From NCBI GenBank assembly GCA_050297855.1, contig JBNKTC010000010.1, forward strand, positions 310,001 to 374,000: DNA of 64,000 bases. Direction: 5' to 3'. The translations under genes and the position numbers were made by a program. This stretch comes from SZUA-545 sp050297855 (GTDB taxonomy: Bacteria > Campylobacterota > Campylobacteria > Campylobacterales > SZUA-545). Below the pieces are notes generated by a model. It saw nothing but the letters and a program-made list of their open reading frames with translations, was not told where the DNA came from and did not search any database. Below, piece after piece: positions 42,169 to 52,400 of the stretch. Within the stretch, counting starts at the first letter, position 1, and each line of letters starts with the position of its first letter.

Positions 42169-42831
42169 ATGGAAGAGAAAAACGAGCTTAACGATATCAT
42201 CCTGAACAAAGGCGGCGGCTCCGGCGGCGGCAAAAAAGTCCTGATGGCCGTCGCCACCCTGGCGATCATCCTGATCATCGTCGTCGTCATTATGAACCGA
42301 CTCAACTCCGACGGCACTGATAACCTGCCACAAGCTGTCCTGCCGCCCGAACCAGACGCCGCGGGCATCGTCAAGGAAGATCCACTCTTCGAGCCGGTCG
42401 AAGTGATCAAAGAGGACGTTCCCGAAGAGGACAACCTCGACCGGATCGCCCAGAAGCTCAAAGAGGAGAGTATGGTCGAAGAGGCTCCCGTGGTCGTCGT
42501 CGAAGAGGTCCCCGAAGTGGTCGAACCGGCACCTGTCGCCACCAAACCGGCGCCTAAACCCGCGCCGGCCGCTCCGAAGCCCGCCGCAGTCACGCCCAAG
42601 GGTCAGTACTATGTCCAGGTCGGCTCCTTCTCCAAGCTTGAGCCCAACGCTAAGTTCCTCCAGACGATCACCGAAAGCGGCTACCAGTATCACTACCATA
42701 CGGTCCGCAGCAACGGCCGCAGCATCAACAAAGTGCTGGTCGGCCCCTTCGGCTCCGAGCGCGAAGCGCGCAAGGCGCTACCGTCGATCCGCAAGAACAT
42801 CGAGCCCGGTGCCTTCCTGACAAAGGTCTGA
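42169..42831 (+). CDS. SPOR-domain membrane protein
   Basis: 220 residues: one membrane helix (KVLMAVATLAIILIIVVVIM, about 26-45), a Glu/Val/Pro-rich and Pro/Ala-rich periplasmic linker (about 60-140, with the KPAPKPAPAAPKPA run) and a C-terminal SPOR domain (about 143-220) that begins GQYYVQVGSFSKLEPNAKFL. SPOR domains bind denuded peptidoglycan at the division site. The gene is 36 bases after DUF1882 and 1 base before trpE, so it is probably in the same transcript. Confidence 0.9.
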   Translation: MEEKNELNDIILNKGGGSGGGKKVLMAVATLAIILIIVVVIMNRLNSDGTDNLPQAVLPPEPDAAGIVKEDPLFEPVEVIKEDVPEEDNLDRIAQKLKEESMVEEAPVVVVEEVPEVVEPAPVATKPAPKPAPAAPKPAAVTPKGQYYVQVGSFSKLEPNAKFLQTITESGYQYHYHTVRSNGRSINKVLVGPFGSEREARKALPSIRKNIEPGAFLTKV

Positions 42832-42832
42832 T

Positions 42833-44242
42833 TTGATCCGCCATCAAGCCTTTCTGCTCGACCAGTTCGCCCCCATCGCCGTCTACGACAAGCTCAAGTC
42901 GTTCTTCCCCGGCGAGGTGAGCTTTCTCTTCGAAAGCGCCGGCAATTCCAACGGCAACTACAGCATCGTCGTCCTCGGTGCCCGGGAACGGCTGCAGTAC
43001 CAGAACGATGTTACCCGCTACACCGATGCCTCCGGAACGATACAGACCATCGACGACACTCCCTTCGCCTTTTTGAAAGCCTATTACGCCAAGGTTGATC
43101 CCGCTCCGTACAAACAGTGTGCCAAGGAACTCGGTATCGGCTACGTAGATGGCTTTATCGGCAATATCGGATACGATATGGTAAAGGTCTTCGAGCCGGT
43201 TCTCGCCCCCTATATGGAGGGGCTCGAAGATACCATGAATATCCCGGATCTGGATTTAATTCTGCCCAAGATGGTCGTCGTCTATTCCCATAAAGACCAC
43301 CGTATCACCCTGCTCTCGATGCTCGATTCCATGGCGAAGCGTTTCGACGCCGTCGAAACAGCGCTGAAATCGTCGTACGACTACATCCCTCTCGTCCCGA
43401 TGGCCGATGACAAAGGCGGTGATTTCTCTTTCAGCAAAACACGCTTCTTCGAGATGGTGGAGCAGTCCAAGGAGATGATCCGCAGCGGCGACGTCTTCCA
43501 GATCCTGATGACCAACCGCTACACCCGTCGCGCCAAGGTCGACCCCTTCAGTTTCTACCGGATTCTACGGACCAAAAACCCCTCCCCCTATATGTATCTG
43601 CTGGAGTTCGAAAACTTCAGCATTGTCGGAAGCTCTCCGGAGGTGATGATCCGTCTCAACGACGACGAGCTGCTGCTGCGTCCCATCGCCGGAACCCGCC
43701 GCCGAGGCGACACCAAAGAGAAGGACCTGGCGATGGAGGAGGAGCTGCTGAACGATCCCAAGGAGCTTGCCGAGCATCTCATGCTTATCGACCTGGGACG
43801 CAACGACGTCGGCCGCGTCGCCAAACCCGGCTCGGTTCAGGTCAACGACATGATGCATATCGAGCGCTACTCCCACGTCATGCACATCGTCTCCGACGTC
43901 GTCGCCGAACTGCGCGAGGACAAAGATATGTTCGACCTCTTCGCTTCGGTCTTTACCGCGGGCACCATGACCGGCGCGCCGAAGATCCGCGCCATGGAGC
44001 TCATCGCAGAATTCGAAGGGCTTAAGCGCGGCTTCTACAGTGGCTCCATCGGCTACTTCGGCTTCGACGGCAATATGGACAGTGCCATCACCATCCGCAC
44101 CGCCCTGGTCACCGACGATTCAGTGATCCTTCAGGCGGGAGCCGGGGTGGTCGCCGATTCGGTGCCCAAGCTGGAGTATCTCGAAGTCCAGAACAAGCTC
44201 GGCGCCCTGACCAGCACCCTCGAAGATCTCAAAGAGGCCTGA
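42833..44242 (+). CDS. trpE: Anthranilate synthase component I
   Basis: 469 residues, TTG start one base after the SPOR stop. The chorismate-binding motifs are strong: GDVFQILMTNRYTRRAKVDP, SIVGSSPEVMIRL, LRPIAGTRRRGDTKEKD, LIDLGRNDVGRVAKPGSV, AGTMTGAPKIRAMELI and AGAGVVADSVPKLEYLE. It makes anthranilate from chorismate with TrpG, which is not adjacent. PabB is possible, but the length and the N-terminal extension fit TrpE. It overlaps into the aroE start by one-base spacing. Confidence 0.92.
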   Translation: MIRHQAFLLDQFAPIAVYDKLKSFFPGEVSFLFESAGNSNGNYSIVVLGARERLQYQNDVTRYTDASGTIQTIDDTPFAFLKAYYAKVDPAPYKQCAKELGIGYVDGFIGNIGYDMVKVFEPVLAPYMEGLEDTMNIPDLDLILPKMVVVYSHKDHRITLLSMLDSMAKRFDAVETALKSSYDYIPLVPMADDKGGDFSFSKTRFFEMVEQSKEMIRSGDVFQILMTNRYTRRAKVDPFSFYRILRTKNPSPYMYLLEFENFSIVGSSPEVMIRLNDDELLLRPIAGTRRRGDTKEKDLAMEEELLNDPKELAEHLMLIDLGRNDVGRVAKPGSVQVNDMMHIERYSHVMHIVSDVVAELREDKDMFDLFASVFTAGTMTGAPKIRAMELIAEFEGLKRGFYSGSIGYFGFDGNMDSAITIRTALVTDDSVILQAGAGVVADSVPKLEYLEVQNKLGALTSTLEDLKEA

Positions 44243-44243
44243 T

Positions 44244-45035
44244 ATGGAGCTCTTTGCGATCTTCGGCGACCCCGTCGCCCACTCCCGTTCTCCCCTGATG
44301 CATAACCATGTCTTTAAAACTCTGGGAGTCCCTGCCTGTTACACGCGGATTCATCTCAAGGAAGGTTCCCGACTCAAGGAGACATTCTTCAATCTCGGTC
44401 TGAGCGGTGCCAACGTCACCGTTCCCCACAAAGAGGCAGCCTTCGAAGCGTGCGACGAAGTGCGCGGCTTCGCCAACGAAGTCGGCGTCGTCAACACCCT
44501 CGTCAATGAAAATGGCCGCCTCATCGGCTACAACACCGATGCCGACGGTTTTCTCTTCTCGGTACGCGAGTTCGGAGCGCTCCAGAGCGTGCTCATCATC
44601 GGTGCCGGCGGTACCGCCAAGGCGCTGGCCTCGAAATTCAAGATGGAAGGGATGGCCGTCACGGTGCTCAACCGCAGCGAAGGACGCCTGGCCTACTTCA
44701 AGGAGCGCGGCTTCGAAACCCATAGCTGGGAGACGATGGAGGTCCGCCCCTTCGACCTGGTGGTCAACACCACCTCCGCCGGGCTCGAAGACGAAAGCCT
44801 CCCCGCTCCCGAAACGCTGATCCGCCCCCTGCTTGAAGCCTCCGGTTTCGCCGCGGATGCCATCTACGGCAAGGTCACACCGTTTCTGCACCTCGCCGCC
44901 GAACTGGGCAAAACCTCCAAAGACGGAGCCGATATGCTGCTCGGTCAGGGTGTCTTGGCCAATGCCCATTTCACGAAACAGCGCTATGAACTCAATGCGA
45001 TTGAAAAGGTCATGCGGGAGAGCTTTGCGTTTTAA
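44244..45035 (+). CDS. aroE: Shikimate dehydrogenase
   Basis: 263 residues. N-terminal substrate-binding domain with AHSRSPLMHNHVF and the catalytic lysine in GANVTVPHKEAAFEAC, then the NADP Rossmann motif LIIGAGGTAKALASKF, and NTTSAGL near the C-terminus. It reduces dehydroshikimate in the chorismate pathway that supplies trpE next door. It starts one base after trpE. Confidence 0.95.
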   Translation: MELFAIFGDPVAHSRSPLMHNHVFKTLGVPACYTRIHLKEGSRLKETFFNLGLSGANVTVPHKEAAFEACDEVRGFANEVGVVNTLVNENGRLIGYNTDADGFLFSVREFGALQSVLIIGAGGTAKALASKFKMEGMAVTVLNRSEGRLAYFKERGFETHSWETMEVRPFDLVVNTTSAGLEDESLPAPETLIRPLLEASGFAADAIYGKVTPFLHLAAELGKTSKDGADMLLGQGVLANAHFTKQRYELNAIEKVMRESFAF

Positions 45036-45070
45036 CTAAAAACTAAAAACTGGAAGTTGGAAGTTCGGCT

Positions 45071-45168
45071 GTCATTCCGGACTTGATCCGAAATCCATGC
45101 CTTTTGATAGGATATTAGTAGTCAATACTTGGGCAAAAGACATGGATCCTGAATCGAGTTCAGGATGA
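45071..45168. repeat. Inverted-repeat intergenic element (GTCATTCCGG type)
   Basis: The arm GTCATTCCGGACTTGATCCG then AAATCCATG (45071-45099) is an imperfect inverted copy of the arm CATGGATCCTGAATCGAGTT then CAGGATGAC (45141-45168), with a 41-base AT-rich spacer. The sequence is like the widespread short palindromic intergenic element found in many bacteria. It lies between the convergent aroE and recR. A separate direct repeat (AACTAAAAACTAAAAACTGGAAGTTGGAAGTT-like, 45036-45065) precedes it. Confidence 0.75.
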
Positions 45169-45172
45169 CGGC

Positions 45173-45200
45173 CACTTAACACTTAACACTTAACACTTGA
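45173..45200. repeat. Short 7-base tandem repeat
   Basis: Four copies in a row of CACTTAA, the last changed to CACTTGA. It lies directly before the recR stop. It is too short for a CRISPR array or a tRNA and is probably replication slippage. Confidence 0.7.
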
Positions 45201-45203
45201 CAC

Positions 45204-45773
45204 TCACACCTTCACCCGATCCGTCAACGCCCGCGCCAGTGAGAGCATATCGATGTTTTCGAGACTGACTCCCGTAGGAACGCCTTGCGCAATCCGTGAG
45301 AAGTTGACTCCCGTCTCCACCAGCTTGTCCTCGATGTAGAGGATCATCGCATCGGTGGCAATGGAGGGGGACATGGCAAAGATCACCTCTTCCACCCCGC
45401 TTTGCACCATGGCACGCAGATGTTCGATGTCGAGCGCTTCGAGACTATCCAGTACGAAGTAGCGCCCTTCGAAAAGGCCGTTCTCCTCGATCGTCAGGAT
45501 ATCTTTGGCATTTTCCACGACACAGAGCAGCCTTAGGTCCCGCCCCTCGTCGGAGCAGATGGCGCAGAGTTCATCTTCGCTCATCCCGCCGCAGGAGCGG
45601 CACTTCTTCAGTGAGCCGATGGCATTTTCGATGGCATGGGCGATCTTGAGCGCCGTGAAGCTGTCTTTCATCACCATATGATACGCCAGACGGGTCGCGG
45701 ACTTCTGCCCGACGGTGGGGAGCTCCTGCAGAGCGTCAACGAGTTTGCTGAACTTTTCGAGGGTGTGTTTCAT
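45204..45773 (-). CDS. recR: Recombination mediator RecR
   Basis: 189 residues: N-terminal HhH (LVDALQELPTVGQKSATRLA), a C4 zinc finger CRSCGGMSEDELCAIC (about 57-72) and a Toprim domain with LCVVENAKDILTIEENGLFE. The C-terminal Walker-B-like end is GVPTGVSLENIDMLSLARAL. It acts with RecO in loading RecA at gaps. It overlaps the mltA stop by 4 bases. Confidence 0.95.
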   Translation of the reverse strand: MKHTLEKFSKLVDALQELPTVGQKSATRLAYHMVMKDSFTALKIAHAIENAIGSLKKCRSCGGMSEDELCAICSDEGRDLRLLCVVENAKDILTIEENGLFEGRYFVLDSLEALDIEHLRAMVQSGVEEVIFAMSPSIATDAMILYIEDKLVETGVNFSRIAQGVPTGVSLENIDMLSLARALTDRVKV

Positions 45774-46873
45774 GGGGCAGATTTTACCCTATTTTTCGGC
45801 AGCAGGATCCAGATCTGCGCATCGGCCATGGTATTTCCGGCCCGTTCCGCCGCCTCGTCTCCGAACCCGTAGAAGTAGTCCAGCCGCAGCGGCCCCTTGA
45901 TGGCCGATCCTGTATCCTGGGCAAAAACCGCGCCTTCGATGTGGCGTTTGGGGTAGCGGTTCTCCGCCCGCAGATAGAGCATCGCCCCCAGAGGGATGTA
46001 GCTTCGGTCCACAGCGACGGAACGGCCCGGGTCAAGTTCCAGACCCAAAGAGCCTTTGACCCCGTGTTCGCGCTGACGGAAGAAGATGACCCGCCGGTTG
46101 TGGTTCAGCGTCGCCTGTACCCGGTCGGGGTGGGCGTCAAACCACTTTCGGATGGCCCCGACCGAAACGTCGGAGCCTTTGATCTCGCCCCGGGCGACGA
46201 GATATTTGCCGATGGAACGGTAGGGGTATCCGTTTTGGTCCGCATACCCGACCTGCATGACACGGCCGTCTTCGAACAGCACCCTGCCCGACCCCTGAAC
46301 CTCCAGCAAAAAGAGCGCCAGCGGATCATCAACCCAGCAGATCACCGGGGCACCTGCCTCGGCGATGCGGCTGCGATCGAAATAGGGAATCACCCGTCCC
46401 CCGTCCATCCGGCCGCGCAGCCGCATGGCACCCAGCTTCGGATAGAGCGTACCGAGCTCGACGCGGATAAGATCGTCGGGGACACCGTAGAGCGGGTAGC
46501 GATAGCGGTCGTCGCGAATCATGCTGCCGCGCACCTGCGCCTCGTAGTAGCCCGTCATCAAACCCGTCGTCTCGCCCTTGGGCGTCACAATGCGGTAGGG
46601 CACAAGATGTTCGCGCAGGAATGTATCGGGATTGTCCGCCGAACGGGCGGCGTCGCAGATCTCGCCGTAGATTGAGCGGGCCGAACCGGTCACACAGTTG
46701 CGCTTAAAGGTCTCCAGAAGTGCCCTGTGGGGTTCATGTTCCCAGGCCGTGAGTTCCGCAAAGGTCGCCGGATAGAGGTAGGTGCGCGGCAGTTGGGGCA
46801 CCAGCGCCTGCGGCTTTGGTGCGCATCCCGACAGGAACAGTAAAAGGGGCCAGAGAAGGTGATAATGTTTCAT
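45770..46873 (-). CDS. mltA: Membrane-bound lytic transglycosylase A, lipoprotein
   Basis: About 367 residues from ATG 46873, chosen because it opens a clean lipoprotein signal, HLLWPLLLFLSGCAPK. The MltA core includes TGLMTGYYEAQVRGS and RGRMDGGRVIPYFDRSRI, and the C-terminal 3D domain VFAQDTGSAIKGPLRLDYFY holds the three conserved Asp. It cleaves peptidoglycan in the periplasm and forms 1,6-anhydro ends. An upstream extension to 46912 is rejected. Confidence 0.93.
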   Translation of the reverse strand: MKHYHLLWPLLLFLSGCAPKPQALVPQLPRTYLYPATFAELTAWEHEPHRALLETFKRNCVTGSARSIYGEICDAARSADNPDTFLREHLVPYRIVTPKGETTGLMTGYYEAQVRGSMIRDDRYRYPLYGVPDDLIRVELGTLYPKLGAMRLRGRMDGGRVIPYFDRSRIAEAGAPVICWVDDPLALFLLEVQGSGRVLFEDGRVMQVGYADQNGYPYRSIGKYLVARGEIKGSDVSVGAIRKWFDAHPDRVQATLNHNRRVIFFRQREHGVKGSLGLELDPGRSVAVDRSYIPLGAMLYLRAENRYPKRHIEGAVFAQDTGSAIKGPLRLDYFYGFGDEAAERAGNTMADAQIWILLPKNRVKSAP

Positions 46874-46933
46874 ACCTCTCCCCATGCAAAAAAAGTGCCA
46901 CTTTCGGGGCATAAGCTGTTTTTGTCAACATGT

Positions 46934-46939
46934 TATAAT
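46934..46939 (+). promoter_or_regulatory. Putative promoter -10 for dnaJ
   Basis: TATAAT, 26 bases before the dnaJ start, with TTTTTGTCAACATGT upstream. It is in the 92-base region that divides mltA and dnaJ, which diverge. Confidence 0.45.
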
Positions 46940-46965
46940 TCGCGAAAAATTTTGAGGTATGTGAT

Positions 46966-48093
46966 TTGGAAGAGTTGAGCTATTACGAGATTTTGGAAAT
47001 CAGCCGCGATGCTGACAAAACGACGATCAAAAAAGCCTACCGCAAAATGGCGAAGAAATACCACCCCGACCGTAACCCCGACGACCAGGATGCCGAACAC
47101 CGGTTCAAGCTCTGCAACGAGGCGTACCAAGTCCTGAGCGACGACCAGCAGCGCGCCGTTTACGACCGCTACGGCAAAGAGGGCCTGCAGGGCGGCATGG
47201 GCGGCGGAGGCGGAGGCTTCAGCGGATTTGACGACCTCGGCAGTATCTTCGAGGAGATGTTCGGCGGATTCGGCGGCGCGTCGGGACGCAGCCGCCGCCA
47301 GCGCACCGACGCGGACAAGTACGCCCTTGACCTCGGCGTCGAGATGAAGGTCAGCTTCCAGGAAGCGGTTTTCGGATGCGAAAAAGAGGTGCACTACTCC
47401 TACAAGAAGTCCTGTACCAGCTGTAAGGGTACCGGGGCCAAGGACGGCGCGGTCAAGACCTGTACCCAGTGTGGCGGCAAGGGGCAGGTCTACATGCGCC
47501 AAGGCTTCATGACCTTCTCCCAGACCTGTCCGGTCTGTCACGGCGAGGGGACCATGGCCGCCGAGAAGTGCGGCGACTGCCAGGGTCAGGGCTATACCAC
47601 CGTCGACGAGACCGTGACCATCAAGGTTCCCGCGGGTATCGACTCCGAAAACCGCTTGCGGGTCTCTGGCAAAGGGAACAAGAGCAAGAAGGGGCAGCGG
47701 GGCGATCTCTACGTCACCTTCTTCGTCGAACCCGATCCCCACTTCATCCGCCGCGGCAACGATGTCTATCTTGAAGTGCCGGTCTTCTTCACCCAGGCAG
47801 CTCTGGGGGAGAGCATCAGCATCCCGTCACTCTCAGGAGAGCTCGAACTCGAACTCGACGAAGGTACAAGGGACAAGCAACAGTTCCATTTCCGCGGCGA
47901 AGGAATTCCCGATGTCCACGGACACGGCAAAGGGGACCTGATCGCCCAGATCAACCTGCTGTATCCCAAATCGCTCAGCGGCGAACAGCGTGAACTGCTT
48001 GAAAAACTGCAGGAGAGCTTCGGCATCGAGTCCAAGCCCCACGAGAGCGTCTTCGAATCGGCCTTCGAGAAGGTCAAGGGGTGGTTCAAGTAA
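46966..48093 (+). CDS. dnaJ: Chaperone DnaJ
   Basis: 375 residues. J domain (about 1-70) with KYHPDRNPDD, a Gly/Phe-rich region (about 78-105), four zinc repeats (CTSCKGTG, CTQCGGKG, CPVCHGEG, CGDCQGQG, about 145-210) and the C-terminal substrate-binding domain. It is the co-chaperone of DnaK. The start is TTG at 46966; no in-frame ATG exists before the J domain, and GAGG lies 9 bases before. Confidence 0.97.
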   Translation: MEELSYYEILEISRDADKTTIKKAYRKMAKKYHPDRNPDDQDAEHRFKLCNEAYQVLSDDQQRAVYDRYGKEGLQGGMGGGGGGFSGFDDLGSIFEEMFGGFGGASGRSRRQRTDADKYALDLGVEMKVSFQEAVFGCEKEVHYSYKKSCTSCKGTGAKDGAVKTCTQCGGKGQVYMRQGFMTFSQTCPVCHGEGTMAAEKCGDCQGQGYTTVDETVTIKVPAGIDSENRLRVSGKGNKSKKGQRGDLYVTFFVEPDPHFIRRGNDVYLEVPVFFTQAALGESISIPSLSGELELELDEGTRDKQQFHFRGEGIPDVHGHGKGDLIAQINLLYPKSLSGEQRELLEKLQESFGIESKPHESVFESAFEKVKGWFK

Positions 48094-48178
48094 GCCGTTT
48101 CGTTACGGCATCCCCCCGCGCTTCAACCAAAAACAACATTTCCACCTATACTCTAACACTCCAATAAGTATTCTCCGT

Positions 48179-48184
48179 TATAAT
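48179..48184 (+). promoter_or_regulatory. Putative promoter -10 for the DUF1566 gene
   Basis: TATAAT in an AT-rich stretch, 41 bases before the ATG at 48225. Confidence 0.45.
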
Positions 48185-48224
48185 AAAAGAACATACAACA
48201 CCAATACATACCTCAAGGCGTTCC

Positions 48225-49199
48225 ATGGTTTATCGTGCTTTGATTTTTGCATTTTTTTTGGCGGGTTGCGGAGGCGGCGACTCCAGCAGCATTATCCGGC
48301 CGGATTCGGCTGCAACGGAACACGGCGGTTCGGTAGAGGATGACCTTCCCGGAACGATCATACTCTCCACCGGGCAGACAACCTCGTACTATCCCGGGGA
48401 TGATGCCTATTACGCCAAAGGAAGTCCCAGAAGCTATATCAGGGACGATATCCACGGTTACGTCGTCGATCACACTCTCGACCTGACATGGCAGGACAGT
48501 TACGAGGATAACGGCGGTGAGATCAAACTGGCTTTGCATACCGACGCCATTGACTATTGTAATGCTTTGGACCTGGGCGGATATGACGACTGGCGTCTAC
48601 CCTATTTTAATGAAGTCGTTAACCTCTGCGAGTTCCAGAATCCGATTATGCTGCTTGACAGCGCATTCGTCTACGATAGTACGATATATTGGTTCAACGG
48701 AATGTTTAACGATACACGGCTCTACGAAGGCGACTTTGCTCTTCCCATGCTGCATCAGTCCGAACTCTCGTTTCACGGAGATGCGGAGTTTGCCGTGCGT
48801 TGTGTCCGCGGCCCCCGGTATCAAGGTACCTTCGAACGTACCGACGCCACGCAGACCGTCATCGACCTGGCCACTTCCCTGCAATGGCAGGATACTCCCG
48901 ATGTAGACGTTCGTGACCTGAACTTTACAGCGGCTATCGACTACTGCGAGGACCTGACACTTGCAGGCCACTCCGACTGGCGCCTTCCCAATCTCAATGA
49001 ACTCTATTCGCTTGTGGATATCACCAAGTATGGTCCGGTCGTTCCTGATGCCTTCGCACATGAGGGGCTTGAAGATATGACCTGGAGTTCCACCAGTGTC
49101 GACGAAGACAGCGCTGCCGCTGTCCATTTTTACAGCGGTATGATGCTCCCGCCTCTTAAAAGTGATGAGAGACGCGTCCGCTGCGTCAGAAACGAGTAA
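48225..49199 (+). CDS. DUF1566 (Lcl-type) lipoprotein, two repeats
   Basis: 324 residues. Lipobox FFLAGCGGG (Cys at 15). Two DUF1566 modules, at about 75-200 and 200-324: each has LTWQD / LQWQD, an Asp-Tyr-Cys (DAIDYCNALDLGGYDDWRLP and AAIDYCEDLTLAGHSDWRLP) and a terminal FAVRCVRG / RRVRCVRNE. DUF1566 is related to the Legionella collagen-like adhesin C-terminus and sugar or surface binding. It is an exported outer-surface or periplasmic lipoprotein. The role is not known. Confidence 0.82.
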   Translation: MVYRALIFAFFLAGCGGGDSSSIIRPDSAATEHGGSVEDDLPGTIILSTGQTTSYYPGDDAYYAKGSPRSYIRDDIHGYVVDHTLDLTWQDSYEDNGGEIKLALHTDAIDYCNALDLGGYDDWRLPYFNEVVNLCEFQNPIMLLDSAFVYDSTIYWFNGMFNDTRLYEGDFALPMLHQSELSFHGDAEFAVRCVRGPRYQGTFERTDATQTVIDLATSLQWQDTPDVDVRDLNFTAAIDYCEDLTLAGHSDWRLPNLNELYSLVDITKYGPVVPDAFAHEGLEDMTWSSTSVDEDSAAAVHFYSGMMLPPLKSDERRVRCVRNE

Positions 49200-49340
49200 C
49201 AGCTTCCCCTCTGCTATCCGGCACCGCTTTCAATGGCAGCCGGAGCAGCAGGGCACCTTTTCCCTCAATCCCGCCGATGGTTCCGGTATAGCCTTCAGCA
49301 ATGCCATCTCTACATACCTCGTGCCTGTTCCAAAACACCC
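49186..49340 (-). pseudogene. Possible remnant of a histidine kinase C-terminus
   Basis: On the minus strand, one frame gives FGTGTRYVEMA, which resembles a HATPase G2 box. After a shift the next frame gives IAEGYTGTIGGIEGKGALLL then RLPLKA, which resembles the last strands of such a domain, ending at TGA 49186-49188. The H-box and N-box are absent. This is a weak reading of a decayed fragment in the 300-base gap before the 1512-residue gene; the rest of the gap shows nothing else I can support. Confidence 0.3.
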
Positions 49341-49498
49341 TGAATCCAATCTAAATTATTCCAACTGCTGCATTGACATCCCGTTTAACATCTGGTGAGA
49401 TCATGTGTTGTTTTATGTTTGCAGGTGTGGTTACGCATTCGGGTTTCGACCGGCACTGCATCACCACGGAATCGACCACGCACTTTTGAGGAGCCATT

Positions 49499-52400
49499 AT
49501 GGAACAGCGTATGAGCGTCAACGGGGTTTTGATCCCGGACAGTCCCAACAAAGACAATGAAGGTAATGTAATCGCGGAAGATCGCTACCGCGGCCACTAT
49601 CTGAAAATCAGTTATACCCAGAGTATTCGTGAACATGATGTATTTGCAACGGACCGGGCCGATGTGGCACCGGACGGAAGTTTCCGTTTTTTCATTCCGA
49701 AGAAGGAACTTCTGAGCAATCAGGAGATCAAAGTCGAGGTCTACGCCCCGGACGGTTCCCTGATCGACGCACGCTACCGCAGCTACGGTACGCTCGGTGC
49801 CGCCGAATATGACGAGAGCGCCGAGGATCAATCCGACGCGGTCTTCAAGATCGAAGTCAACCCCCGTAACGCCATCGGCAGCGACGCGCTATCACCCGTC
49901 GAGGAGGGGGACATCAAAATTCGCGGCCGGGTTATCGACCTCTCCGGCGAACGGGCCGTCGGTGCTCTGACCGTCATCATCATGGTCAGCGACGATGTCA
50001 ATGCCGACTACGACAGCGCTACATACCGGCCGATCTTCAGCGCAGTGACAGACGGTACCGGGTACTTCGGGGGACGGGTCTCCCACGCCTCCGTCAAACG
50101 CGCCTACGGCATCATCGCCGGTCTGGAATCCCAGCCCGTCGCAATCGCTCTGGACGACGGGGGTCGCCTGCCTTCGGAGATCATCCTCGTCAGCGACCTG
50201 AGCACGCTGCCCGAGGGTGTCGGTTCCGCAACCGGTACCGGCGCACTGCCCGAAGGAGACGACCTCGTCAACTCGAAGGGCTACTCGCAAGACATCGGCG
50301 GCAGCTGCGTCAATTTCACCATCCCCAACCGAACCCTGGAAGAGTTCAGCTTCTACCATACGGTACGCACGACCGAACCGGAGATCCGCGGCCTAACCAT
50401 CAATGCGACACAGAGCGCCGGAATCAAAGCCGATCTGCTCAACTTCTCCGACCAGCTCTTCACGCTCTTCGGCAAACTCAATAACTCCTTCCGCACCGTT
50501 TCAGTCCTCGAGTACACCGTGGAAGATGTGCAGGAACCCAAAAAAGAAGCAGCGGATATGACGGTACGTTCGGCACTCAACGTCAATACGTCGGCTGTCG
50601 CAGCCGGCACACTTTCCGCCGCCCCGGTCTACCATCTCAAAGTCGCCTCCGCAGTCGGAACCCTAAAACTCAAAAGCAGCGACCTGCTCGACGTGCGCAA
50701 GGGGATCAACTTCGCCGCCCTGGTAAAACTGCTGGCCGACCAGCGCCGCCGCCGGGACAAGCTCAACGCCCTGCACCGAAAGCTCGCCGCCGCCTACTGC
50801 GGCAAGAAAGGCGCACAGGAAGCCCAGAGCTACTGCGAGTCCCTTGTCTCCGAAGACGCCCTCAACCGTGATACGATTGCATCACTGCTGGGGCACATCC
50901 GGGAGTACCCCTCCGTCGTCAAACCCGACACCAAGGTCGTCAAGCTCTATGTCGCCTACCTCTCCGACCTGCAGGATCTCATCGACATCAGCTACGCCGA
51001 TGCCGAAGCGATCGCCCTGGTCCAGAAGAACGGCGAAAAACTCACCGCTGCCATCGACAAGAACATCGACGCATCGGAAGACCAGCGCGAACTGCTGGAG
51101 TACCTGCGCCGCGTCATCGTCGAGCTGGCCAATGCCGCCAAAGACACCGCGGGCGGCTTTGAACCCTGCCCGCCCAAAGAGGTGACGGAGACGATGGGTG
51201 TCCTCTGTGTGATGCAGGAGTTCGAGGAAACCCGCACCCTGCTGCGCAACAAGGCGATCCTCACCTTCGGAGAGATCCTGACAATACGGTCGAGCTACGA
51301 CACCTTCCTCCACAGTATCACCGCTTTCCTGGGGCTGCTCGATGAGTTCTACAGCTTCTACAAATCGAGCAAGAACTTTATGATCTCCCTGGAAGACGAT
51401 TACTTTGTGATGCACTACAGCAGCACTAAAAACCAGCTAACCCAGCTCAAGCGTATGATTCAGCGCGCCGTCGCCCGTATCGAGAAGATCGAAAACGACT
51501 ACATTACCAACCACCCGGGACGCCGCGAGCTCTCGGTGGAGACCAGCATCGATTGGGACGACACCCCGACGGTCTACGAAAATACCACCATCGCCCACGG
51601 CCACATCCTCCACTTCAAGCAGAAATGGAAAGCCGACGGCTACTCTCTGGGCGACTTGCTATACAGTCTGCCTTTAGCACCTTGCCAGGAGAAGCAGATC
51701 GCCATTCTGGAGTGGGATCGCGACGAGTTCGCCGCCCGCACCGAATCCCAGACCGTGACCGAAGCACTCTCGGCCAACATCTCCCGCGACCGTGACATCA
51801 GCGAGATCATGAGCTCGGCACTGAGCGAGAGCATTCACGCCTCTTCCACCAACAAGGTCGGTTCCACCAGCGCCGGTATCGGTGGTGGTCTGGGCGGCTT
51901 TTTAAGCGGTATCACCTTCGGGCTCGTGGGCGGTGTCTCCCACTCCGGCGGTTCGTCATCCTCCACCTCCGACCAAAACGGCTACCGCCACCTCACCGGC
52001 AGCACCCTCAACCGTCTGCAGGACAACGTCTCCCAAGCGGCCTCCGCCGTCCGGGGACAGCGCAGCACGGTCGTGCAGAGCATTGGTCAGAGCGAGACGG
52101 TTCACGCCCAGACGGAAGTGATCAAGAACAACAACCACTGCCACGCCATGACGGTGCAGTATTTCGAGGTCCTCAAGCACTACGCCCTGGAACAGGAACT
52201 CGTCGACGTACAGGAGTGTCTCTTCGTTCCCCTGCCCATGAGTGATTTCGATAACCCCAAGGTGCTGCGCTGGAGCGACGCCCTGCGCCGCTCGCTCTAC
52301 GGACGCAAACTGCGTCGCGGCATCGACGCCATCGAGCGCATCGAGAGCCACTACGCCAACTCCGACTTGCCCACGGGCCCCTACTGCGACGTTCCCATCG

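Noticed and set aside
45173..45200. Short CACTTAA tandem as a CRISPR array
   Set aside because: Units are 7 bases without spacers, and no cas gene is present.
49162..49398. A 78-residue plus-strand frame after the DUF1566 gene
   Set aside because: It starts inside the lipoprotein gene, lacks a ribosome site and shows no domain.
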